Made by a program: the position numbers and the translations under genes
From: Sorangium sp025924095
GTDB taxonomy: Bacteria > Myxococcota_A > Polyangia > Polyangiales > Polyangiaceae
Direction of reading: 5' to 3'
Assembly (NCBI RefSeq): GCF_051521505.1
Contig: NZ_CP150356.1
Span: forward strand, 868,001-932,000
DNA length: 64,000 bases
Shown: one piece after another, positions 43,014 to 50,353 of the stretch
Numbering within the stretch: the first letter of the stretch is position 1
Layout: every line of letters starts with the position of its first letter
Notes under the pieces: model-generated
Database searches by the model: none
What the model saw: only the letters and a program-made list of their open reading frames with translations
Told to the model about the DNA's origin: nothing

Positions 43014-43045
43014 TTGTGTAAACGTTGTTCAAACCATTGACAATG
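43002..43045. promoter_or_regulatory. Candidate CarH operator: phased 11-bp direct repeats
   Basis: Four consecutive 11-bp units: TTTGTCTATAC, TTTGTGTAAAC, GTTGTTCAAAC and CATTGACAATG. On the minus strand the first three read GTATAGACAAA, GTTTACACAAA and GTTTGAACAAC, each with T at position 2 and ACA at positions 7-9, the spacing and core reported for CarH binding repeats. The third and fourth units also belong to an inverted repeat, GTTCAAACCATT-GAC-AATGGTCTGAAC (43027-43053). The site covers the promoters of both crtD and crtE. Confidence 0.7.
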
Positions 43046-43073
43046 GTCTGAACCTCGTCAAAAATCGCCCGTC

Positions 43074-43985
43074 ATGGATTTCGATCGCCGGATCGAGCGC
43101 GTCCTCCGCGTCGCCATCGAGTCGCTCTCCTCGCCCGCGTCGCCGCCCGCTCTGCTGGCGGCGACGCACCACGCCGTCTTCCCCGGGGGCGCCCGCGTCC
43201 GGCCACGGCTGTGCCTGGCCGTGGCCTCGGCCTACGGCGATCCTGCGCCGGAGGCCGCCGACGCGGCGGCGGCGGCGGTCGAGCTCATCCATTGCGCGTC
43301 GCTGGTCCACGACGATCTCCCCTGCTTCGACGACGCGCCGATCCGGCGCGGCCAGCCCTCGGTCCACCGGGCCTTCGGCGAGCCGATCGCGGTGCTCGCC
43401 GGCGATCAGCTGATCGTGCTCGCCTTCGAGGCGCTCGCGCGCGGCGCCTTCCACGCGGTGGCGAGCGGCGTGTCCGACGCGCGGAGGGGGGTCCGGTTCT
43501 TCGAGGTGCTCGCGGGCGGCGTCGGGATGCCCCAGGGGATCATCGCCGGGCAGGCGTGGGAGTCGGAGGCGAAGGTCCCGCTGTCGGCCTACCGGCGCGC
43601 GAAGACGGGGGCGCTGTTCGAGGCGGCGGCGGCCCTGGGCGCGCTCTCGGCGGGCCAGGACGGGGCCGCCTGGGGCGACCTCGGGCAGCGCATCGGCGAG
43701 GCGTACCAGGTCGCAGACGACGTGCTCGACCTGATCGGCCAGCCGGAGGACATGGGCAAGCCGGCGGGGCGGGACGGGGCGCTCGGGCGGCCGAACACGG
43801 CGCTGGAGCTCGGGCTCTCCGGGACGACCCGGCTGCTGCAGCGGCTCATCCAGGACGCCGTCGCGTCGGTGCCGCAGTGCCCGCGGGCCGACGCCGTGCG
43901 GTCGTGGGCGGCCGAGCTGGGCGACAGGCTCCTCCGGGCTTGCACGATCCGGGACGCGGCGCTCCCGAGCGTGAGCTCCATGTAG
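43074..43985 (+). CDS. crtE: Geranylgeranyl diphosphate synthase-like polyprenyl synthase
   Basis: 303 aa. Trans-prenyltransferase with the first Asp-rich motif HDDLPCFDDAPIRRG (DDLPCFDD at 80-87) and the second, YQVADDVLDL (DDVLD at 215-219). The product is judged from context: carotenoid synthesis requires C20 GGPP, and the gene diverges from crtD across the proposed CarH operator. Shorter products (FPP) cannot be excluded from sequence alone. ATG 43074 lacks a Shine-Dalgarno and may be translated from a leaderless or short-leader message. Confidence 0.92.
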   Translation: MDFDRRIERVLRVAIESLSSPASPPALLAATHHAVFPGGARVRPRLCLAVASAYGDPAPEAADAAAAAVELIHCASLVHDDLPCFDDAPIRRGQPSVHRAFGEPIAVLAGDQLIVLAFEALARGAFHAVASGVSDARRGVRFFEVLAGGVGMPQGIIAGQAWESEAKVPLSAYRRAKTGALFEAAAALGALSAGQDGAAWGDLGQRIGEAYQVADDVLDLIGQPEDMGKPAGRDGALGRPNTALELGLSGTTRLLQRLIQDAVASVPQCPRADAVRSWAAELGDRLLRACTIRDAALPSVSSM

Positions 43986-44328
43986 CGGCCTCTGCCCGGG
44001 GCGCCCGGCCCCGTGGAGAGGGGGCGCGCGGAGTCTAGGGTTGTTGGAGGGGGGCGCCGTCCGAGACTTAGGATTTGCGGAGGAACAGGAGTGGTCGCGC
44101 GTCGCCGGACGGAAGAGGAAAAGGGGCTTCGGGAAGGGCCTTAGCGCGCTGTCGAATCGAGACAGAGAGCGTGCGGGCCGGCTCGACGAACACTGTTGGA
44201 GATGCCATTCTCGGCGGGCCTTTCCGCGCCTGTCGCGGTGGGTAGGACCGTGGAGCGGCGCAGAGGTGGTTGCCCTGCGTCTCGTGAAATAAGGGGTGGG
44301 TCGTAGTCCGCGATCGGGGGGATTGGGG
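43986..44328. other. Intergenic region after crtE
   Basis: No gene with support. Composition is somewhat less GC-rich and G/A-biased (AAGAGGAAAAGGGG). Short frames here have no motif. No terminator hairpin with a T run was found. Confidence 0.45.
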
Positions 44329-46098
44329 ATGAGGGCGATTCGGGAGCAACACGCCACCATCGTTTCTCGCAAACTCGAGGCCGATAGCCCAGGGGGAATG
44401 CGCGAGGCGATCACCTCCGTCGAGCAGCTCGCGCGCGTCGCGCGCGGGCGGCTCCGGGACCGGGTGGTGGACGTCGGGAGCCCGACGAACGCAGGCCTGC
44501 GGGGCGCGCCGAGGAGCGCGAGCTTCGCCCGCGCCGGCGGCGCCGCCGTGCCGCTGCACGTGTCACGGATGCTGCTCGATCGACACCAGCTCGCCGCTCA
44601 CGCGCTCGCCCACCTCTACGCGGAGATCGAGGCCTGCCGCTCGCTCGCCGGCTGGGCCTGCGAGGCGGGCGGCGAGGCCAGGGCCGTCGCCGAGGCGCAC
44701 GCAGGGGCGCTGCTCCTGTCGCTGCGCGGGGGCGTCGATCTGGGGGGCGGAGAGGTCGCGCCGCTCGGCGAGCTCGAGCTCCGCGATGACGAGGTCGCCA
44801 AGGCGATCGGACACCCCGCGGTCGCCGCGTGGGCGCGCGACGCCGGCTCGGGCGCCGCCGTGGCGTCGCTCGTGCGCACGGCCGCGGAGCACGGGATCCC
44901 CGGCTGCGGCGGCGCAGAGGACGAGCGCGTCGGGTGGATACGGCACAACATGCGCGACTTCGTCGAGCGCCTCGTCGAGCCGCTCGCCCCGGAGATCCAC
45001 CGGCGCAACGGGCTCATCCCGGAGTCGATCGTCCGCCGTATGGGGGAGTTCGGGGTGTTCCGGCTGGCCACCGCGCCCGAGCACGGAGGCGACGGGCTCG
45101 GCGCGGCCGCCATGGCCGCCGCCGTCGAGGAGCTCGCGCGCGGCTCGCTCGGCTTCGGCGTGCTCACCATGACCGCCTCCATCGCGCTCGACCTCCTCGC
45201 CCGATCCGGCACCGACCTCCAGCGCAGGACCTGGCTGCCGCGCATCGCCGGCGGCGAGGCGCGCTGCGCCCTCGCGTTCTCGGAGCCCGCCTACGGGTCG
45301 GACCTCGCGCGCGTCGCCACGCGCGCCGAGCGCCAGGCCGACGGCAGCTACCTCATCACCGGCAAGAAGGCATGGGTCACCGGAGCGTCACGCGCCGACC
45401 TCGTGCTCACCCTCGCGAGGACGACGACGCCTGGCGGACAGGGACAGCAGCCGCTCGGACCCAGCCTCTTCGCCGTCGCCAAGCGGCGCGGCGCGCCGGG
45501 CGCCGACTTCCCGGACGCAGGGATCGCCGGGGCCGAGGTGCGGGCGCTCGGGCAGCGCGGCATGGGGCACTACGAGCTCCGGATCGAGGGGCTCCAGGTC
45601 GGCCGCGAGGCCCTGCTCGGCGAGCGCGAAGGCGAGGGGATCGCCCAGATCCAGCGGTCGCTCGTGATCGGCCGCGTCTACGCGGCGGCGTGCGGCGTGG
45701 GCGTGGCGCAGGCCGCCCTGGAGCTCGCGCTCGAGCGGGCCAAGACGCGCGTGCAGTTCGGGTCGCAGCTCATCTCCTTCCCGCGCGTGGCGCACCGGCT
45801 CGGCGGGCTCATCACCCGCGTCGCGGCCGCGCGCCAGCTCACGCGCGCCGCCGCGCAGGCCGCGGACACGGGACAGCCGTGCGAGCTCACGTCCGCGATG
45901 GCCAAGCTGTTCTCGAGCCGCGCAGCCTGGGACGCCGCCGACGCCTGCATGCAGATCCACGGGGCGAACGGCTACGCCGAGGGGTCGGTCCCGGCGCGGC
46001 TGCTGCTCGACGCCCGCAGCCTCTTCTTCCACCTGGGCACGCGCGAGGTGCTCGCGCAGGGCATCGCGCGCGCCCTGCTCGAGGGATCGCTGCCCTGA
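44329..46098 (+). CDS. Acyl-CoA dehydrogenase with long N-terminal extension
   Basis: 589 aa from ATG 44329 (ATG 44398, MREAITSVEQ, is equally possible). The last about 380 residues form a normal acyl-CoA dehydrogenase: LVEPLAPEIHRRNGLIPESIVRRMGEFGVF, CALAFSEPAYGSDLARVATRAER, ITGKKAWVTGASRADLVLTLARTT, RVQFGSQLISFPRVAHRLGGL and CMQIHGANGYAEG, where the family often has a catalytic Glu nearby. The first about 210 residues are a separate helical region unlike typical enzymes of 380 aa. It is followed at 165 bp by a MaoC-fold hydratase gene; together they suggest an acyl-CoA modifying pathway of the ethylmalonyl/mesaconyl type. Substrate not determined. Confidence 0.88.
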   Translation: MRAIREQHATIVSRKLEADSPGGMREAITSVEQLARVARGRLRDRVVDVGSPTNAGLRGAPRSASFARAGGAAVPLHVSRMLLDRHQLAAHALAHLYAEIEACRSLAGWACEAGGEARAVAEAHAGALLLSLRGGVDLGGGEVAPLGELELRDDEVAKAIGHPAVAAWARDAGSGAAVASLVRTAAEHGIPGCGGAEDERVGWIRHNMRDFVERLVEPLAPEIHRRNGLIPESIVRRMGEFGVFRLATAPEHGGDGLGAAAMAAAVEELARGSLGFGVLTMTASIALDLLARSGTDLQRRTWLPRIAGGEARCALAFSEPAYGSDLARVATRAERQADGSYLITGKKAWVTGASRADLVLTLARTTTPGGQGQQPLGPSLFAVAKRRGAPGADFPDAGIAGAEVRALGQRGMGHYELRIEGLQVGREALLGEREGEGIAQIQRSLVIGRVYAAACGVGVAQAALELALERAKTRVQFGSQLISFPRVAHRLGGLITRVAAARQLTRAAAQAADTGQPCELTSAMAKLFSSRAAWDAADACMQIHGANGYAEGSVPARLLLDARSLFFHLGTREVLAQGIARALLEGSLP

Positions 46099-46263
46099 AC
46101 GGGCCCGCTCCCCCGCGGCGGAGCGCGCCGCGGACGAGGGCGAGCGCGCGCCGGGCGTGTGCGCGGGGGCACGCGGGCGAGGGCCCGGGCGAGTGTGCGC
46201 AGGCGGGGTTGCGATCGGCGCCGTCGTCAGCGGTGCGCGCCTGTGCCATCATCGCGCGGACCG

Positions 46264-47352
46264 ATGGTCCGCGTCCGCTCTCCTCGCTACGGCCGAAAGC
46301 TCGACGATTTCACGGTGGGCGCGGTGTACGCCCACCCCTGGGACGTCACCGTGGACGAGGGGATGCTCGCGCTCTTCGCGGCCTCGTTCCAGGACGCGAT
46401 CCCGACCTACTCGAGCCGCGTCGCGGCCAGAGCGGTGGGGCTCAGGGACAGGCCGGTGAGCCCGCTGCTGCTCCTCAACCTCGGGATCTCCTTCAGCGTT
46501 CACGACGTGAGCGAGCAGGCGATCGCGCACCTCGCGTACATCGACGTGCGGTTCCCGGAGGCCTGCTATCCCGGGGACACGCTGCGCGCGAGCTCGATGG
46601 TCATCGGCAAGAAGCCGGTCTCGACGGGCGACAAGGGCGTCGTCCACGTCAGGACGCAGGTGGTGAACCAGTACGGGCTGCTCGTCTGCTCGTTCGAGCG
46701 CAAGGCGCTCATACCCCCCGGCCGCGTCGCGGAGCGCCCCGCCGACGCGCCGCACGCGGTCGTGCAGCCGGACGGGACCCCGGCGCGCCTGCCGAAGGAG
46801 CTCGACGGCCCGCTGCCGCCGCCGGCGCGCCACGGCGGCTTCGCCTGCTTCTGGGACGACTTCGAGGTGGACGACGTGCTCACCCACGAGGTCGGCCGGA
46901 CCGTCGGCGACAGCGAGCACATGCAGCTCGCGACCCTCCTGCGCAACTCCCACCCGCTGCACCTCGACGAGCAGTACTGCAGGGCGAGCTCCTTCGCGAA
47001 GACGCGCGTCGTCCACGGGGGGCTCGTGCTGTCGTGGGTGCTCGCGCTCTCCAGCCGGGACACCGCCGGGTGCGGCGTCTGGGACCTCGGCCTCGACGAC
47101 GGGGCCCACCCGAGCGGCGTGCTCGCGGGCGACACGCTCTTCGCCGCGTCGAAGGTGATCGCCCGTGAAGAGGCCGGCGCAGGCGCCGGGAGCGTCACCT
47201 TCCGGATCGTCGGCGTGAAGAACACGCCGCCGCGCGCGCTGCTCGAGCAAGGGGCCGATCTGTTCACCCCCGAGCTCGGAAAGACCGACGGCAGGGTCAA
47301 GGAAAAGGTCGTGGAGATCACGCGTACGCTGCTCGTGCGCCGACGGAGCTAG
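46264..47352 (+). CDS. MaoC double-hotdog hydratase (mesaconyl-CoA/beta-methylmalyl-CoA hydratase-like)
   Basis: 362 aa with two hotdog domains: an N-terminal one (about 10-160) with LLLLNLGISFSVHDVSEQAIAHLAYIDVRFPEACYPGDTL and a C-terminal one (about 200-330) with the hydratase-like FEVDDVLTHEVGRTVGDSEHMQLATLLRNSHPLHLDE and VHGGLVLSWVLAL. This arrangement and the GDKGVVHVRTQVVNQYG segment resemble Mcd of the ethylmalonyl-CoA pathway, which hydrates mesaconyl-CoA. Upstream is an acyl-CoA dehydrogenase on the same strand, in keeping with a CoA-ester pathway, though other ethylmalonyl-CoA genes are not in the window. Start ATG 46264. Confidence 0.82.
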   Translation: MVRVRSPRYGRKLDDFTVGAVYAHPWDVTVDEGMLALFAASFQDAIPTYSSRVAARAVGLRDRPVSPLLLLNLGISFSVHDVSEQAIAHLAYIDVRFPEACYPGDTLRASSMVIGKKPVSTGDKGVVHVRTQVVNQYGLLVCSFERKALIPPGRVAERPADAPHAVVQPDGTPARLPKELDGPLPPPARHGGFACFWDDFEVDDVLTHEVGRTVGDSEHMQLATLLRNSHPLHLDEQYCRASSFAKTRVVHGGLVLSWVLALSSRDTAGCGVWDLGLDDGAHPSGVLAGDTLFAASKVIAREEAGAGAGSVTFRIVGVKNTPPRALLEQGADLFTPELGKTDGRVKEKVVEITRTLLVRRRS

Positions 47353-47460
47353 GCGCGCTCGCGGCATGGGTCGCAGAAGAGGGATCCCCCGCGGGGCGCG
47401 CCGCGGCATACAATGCGCGGCCATGAGCACCGCCCCGCCGCGACGAGGAGCAGGACGGCC

Positions 47461-49572
47461 ATGAGCGCGGCTGCGAGCCGTGAGCTCGACTCGCTCCGCG
47501 CGCGCGTCGCCGAGCTGGAGCAGGCGCTGTCCGACGCCCACGCGTCACGCCAGCGCGCCTCCGCCGCGGATCCGAGCGGCGCGCGGGGCCCCGCCTCCAT
47601 CGGGTGGGAGGCGCAGCTCGACGAGGCCGAGCGCGCGGCGCAGATGGGCAACTGGCTCTGGGAGCTCGGCTCGAACCACGTCACCTGGTCGCGGCAGCTC
47701 TTCCGGATCCTGGGCTACGACCCCGCGACGGACACGCCGTCGCCGGAGGCGTTCCTCGCGGCCATCCACCCCGACGACAGGGAGCGGATGCACGCCGGCC
47801 TGCGGCTGGCGATCGAGACCGGAGAGGGATCGGGCGCGAGCGCGTTCCGCGTGCGCCACCGGGATGGCGCGGTGCGGGAGTGCCTCCTGAGCAGCCTGCC
47901 CGTCATCGAGGGGGCGGGCCCTCCCACCCGCTTCTTCGGCGCGATCGTCGATCTCACCGAGCGCCGCCGCGCCGAGCAGGAGCTCCGCCGCAGCGAGCGC
48001 ATGCTGAAGGAGGCGCAGCGCATCGCCCTCGTGGGCAGCTGGTCCTACGACCTCGAGTCGCGGACCATCCGCTGGTCCGAGGAGCTCTACCAGCTCCTCG
48101 GCGTCGACCCGTCCGTGCTCCCGACGTTCGAGCTCTTCGCGGGCCTCATCCACCCGGAGGACCGCCACCGCGTCTTCGGCGGCGCGGAGAGCGCCTCGCC
48201 GCTCGGCATCGCGGGCCCCGTCGAGTGCCGCGTCGTGCGCCCGTCGACCGGGGAGCTGCGGCACATGCAGATGGCGGCGCAGCTGCTCACCGACGACACA
48301 GGGGCGATCACCGGGCTCGTCGGCACGAGCCTCGACATCACCGAGCGCCGGCGCCTCGAGGAGCAGCTCCTGCACAGCCAGAAGCTCGAGGCGATCGGGC
48401 GCCTCGCCGGCGGGGTCGCGCACGACTTCAACAACATGCTCACCGCGATCTTCGGGCACAGGGAGCTCGCGGTGCGCAAGGTGCCGACGTCGTCGCCCGT
48501 CCTCGATCACCTCACGCAGATCGGCACCGCCGCGGAGCGCGCCGCGGCGCTCACGCGGCAGCTGCTCACCTTCGCGCGCAAGCAGCTCATCCAGCCGACC
48601 GTGGTCGACCCGAACGCGCTCATCCTCGGCGTCGAGCCGCTCCTCCGCCCGCTCGTCGGCGAGGACGTGGAGCTCGCCGTGCTGCCGGGGAGCCAGATCT
48701 GGCCCATCCACATCGATCGGGGCCAGTTCGAGCAGCTGCTCATGAACCTCGCCGTGAACGCGCGCGACGCGATGCCCGCCGGGGGCCGCCTGACCATCGA
48801 GACCGCGAACACGACGATCGGCGCGGGCGACGCGGAGCGGACGCCGGAGCTCGATCCAGGCGACTACGTGGAGCTCACGGTCACGGACACCGGGCAGGGC
48901 ATCGAGGACGCCATCCGGCAGTACGTGTTCGAGCCGTTCTTCACGACCAAGGAGCCGGGGAAGGGATCGGGGCTCGGGCTCGCGACGTGCCACGGCATCG
49001 TGAAGCAGCACGGCGGCCACATCTGGTTCTCGAGCGCCGCCGGCCAGGGGACGCGCTTCACGATCTGCTTCCCGCGCGTGCGCGGCGCGCCTTCCGAGCA
49101 GCCCGCGAGGGCGCCCTCCGCCGTCGCGGGGGGCGGGGAGACGGTGCTCGTCGTGGAGGACGAGGCGCAGGTGCGCGACCTCAGCGTCGCCGCGCTGCGC
49201 TCGTTCGGCTACTCGGTCCTCGCGGCGCGGAACGGCAAGGAGGCGGTCGCGCTCGCGGCCACCCACCCCGGCGCGATCCACCTGCTCGTGAGCGACGTGG
49301 TCCTCCCGGACGCGCGCGGCCCCGCGCTCGCGGCGGCGCTCGCCCGCGCGCGCCCCCCGCTGCCCGTCCTCTACGCCTCGGGCTACACGGAGGACTCCCT
49401 CTTCCCGGGCGACCTGCTCGACGGGTCCGTCCACTTCCTCGCCAAGCCGTACACGCCGACGCAGCTCGCCAGGGCGGTGCGCGCGGTGCTCGACGCGTCC
49501 GCGCAGGCGCGACGGGCGAAGGGCTCGGGCGACGCTCCGCCGCCGGCCTCGACCGCCGAGCGCCTGCAGTGA
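47461..49572 (+). CDS. Hybrid sensor histidine kinase (PAS-PAS-HisKA-HATPase-REC)
   Basis: 703 aa. N-terminal coiled coil (about 5-28), two PAS domains (about 50-170 and 180-300), HisKA with phospho-acceptor His321 in GGVAHDFNNML, HATPase with LLMNLAVNARDAMPAGGRL (N box), DTGQGIED (G1), FFTTKEPGKGSGLGLATCHGI (F and G2), and a C-terminal receiver (about 560-690) with phospho-acceptor Asp612 (LLVSDVVLPD) and Lys near 662. No membrane segment, so it senses a cytoplasmic signal, perhaps via the PAS domains; no bound cofactor can be inferred. The HDFNNML box is typical of large myxobacterial hybrid kinases. ATG 47461 is preceded by GGAGCAGGA. No cognate regulator is adjacent. Confidence 0.93.
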   Translation: MSAAASRELDSLRARVAELEQALSDAHASRQRASAADPSGARGPASIGWEAQLDEAERAAQMGNWLWELGSNHVTWSRQLFRILGYDPATDTPSPEAFLAAIHPDDRERMHAGLRLAIETGEGSGASAFRVRHRDGAVRECLLSSLPVIEGAGPPTRFFGAIVDLTERRRAEQELRRSERMLKEAQRIALVGSWSYDLESRTIRWSEELYQLLGVDPSVLPTFELFAGLIHPEDRHRVFGGAESASPLGIAGPVECRVVRPSTGELRHMQMAAQLLTDDTGAITGLVGTSLDITERRRLEEQLLHSQKLEAIGRLAGGVAHDFNNMLTAIFGHRELAVRKVPTSSPVLDHLTQIGTAAERAAALTRQLLTFARKQLIQPTVVDPNALILGVEPLLRPLVGEDVELAVLPGSQIWPIHIDRGQFEQLLMNLAVNARDAMPAGGRLTIETANTTIGAGDAERTPELDPGDYVELTVTDTGQGIEDAIRQYVFEPFFTTKEPGKGSGLGLATCHGIVKQHGGHIWFSSAAGQGTRFTICFPRVRGAPSEQPARAPSAVAGGGETVLVVEDEAQVRDLSVAALRSFGYSVLAARNGKEAVALAATHPGAIHLLVSDVVLPDARGPALAAALARARPPLPVLYASGYTEDSLFPGDLLDGSVHFLAKPYTPTQLARAVRAVLDASAQARRAKGSGDAPPPASTAERLQ

Positions 49573-49630
49573 GCGCGCCTGTGCGCGCCCGGAGGCACGC
49601 GCGCAGAGGCGGCGGTGCCGGAGCGAGCGG

Positions 49631-49684
49631 CGCGTGCGCGCGTGTGGGCGCGTGCGCGCGTGTGGGCGCGTGCGCGCGTGTGCC
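49631..49684. repeat. Three tandem 18-bp repeats, alternating purine-pyrimidine
   Basis: Units CGCGTGCGCGCGTGTGGG at 49631, 49649 and 49667 (the third ends TGTGCC). Almost entirely alternating C/T and G, a sequence prone to left-handed Z-DNA. It lies between the histidine kinase and the DUF2378 gene, about 80 bp before the latter. Confidence 0.85.
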
Positions 49685-49762
49685 CGCGCGCCCGGGCACA
49701 CGCGCGCTCCGCGCTGGCCCGAGCGGCCGGGGAGCCTCTATCCTGGGCAGGCGGCTGTCTCG

Positions 49763-50332
49763 ATGAAGATCCGGGGCTCAGCGCTCATGCACGCGAGGAC
49801 CTACCTGCAGACGCGGTGGGGGAGCCAGGCCATGTCGACCCTCGACGCGAAGCTGCCCGCCGCCGCCCGCGTGGTCTTCTCCTCGCCCGACCTCGTGGCG
49901 CACAGCTGGTACCCTGTCTCGGTCTGGAACGCCATCGCGGACGAGATCACGAGATGGCCGAACAAGGCCGGTGTCGTCCGCGATCTCGCGGCCTACGTGG
50001 CCGAGCAGGACCTGACGCTGGCGCACAAGGTGCTCCTCAAGCTCGGCACGCCCGCGCTCGTCATGCGGCAGGCCGGCGTGATGTGGGGCATGTATTTCAA
50101 CGGCGGCCGGCTCGCCCCGCTCGCGGAGGGCGAGCGGTTCTTCCGCCTGATCCTCTATCTCGGAGTCGATCCGCAGTCCGACCCGGGGCGCCAGACCTGC
50201 AGGGACGCCGTGCCGGCGTGGCAGGAGAACGCGCTCCGGCTCGCGGGCGCGCGAGGCGGGCAGAGCCTCCACTCGAAGTGCCGCTTCGAGGGACACCCGA
50301 CCTGCGAGTACGAGGTGCGCTGGCTCCGCTGA
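49763..50332 (+). CDS. DUF2378 (TIGR02265-like) family protein
   Basis: 189 aa. Resembles the myxobacterial paralogous family TIGR02265/DUF2378: an opening KIRGSALMHARTYLQTRWG, a central WYPVSVWNAIADEI and PALVMRQAGVMWGMYFNGGRL, and the terminal HSKCRFEGHPTCEYEVRWLR, where paired cysteines recall 4-vinyl-reductase/HNOB-like ends. The family is expanded in myxobacteria; function unknown, possibly ligand binding in signalling. No signal peptide. It follows the hybrid histidine kinase on the same strand, separated by the 18-bp repeats. Confidence 0.75.
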   Translation: MKIRGSALMHARTYLQTRWGSQAMSTLDAKLPAAARVVFSSPDLVAHSWYPVSVWNAIADEITRWPNKAGVVRDLAAYVAEQDLTLAHKVLLKLGTPALVMRQAGVMWGMYFNGGRLAPLAEGERFFRLILYLGVDPQSDPGRQTCRDAVPAWQENALRLAGARGGQSLHSKCRFEGHPTCEYEVRWLR

Positions 50333-50353
50333 GGCCGCGGCGGCGCGGGCGCG

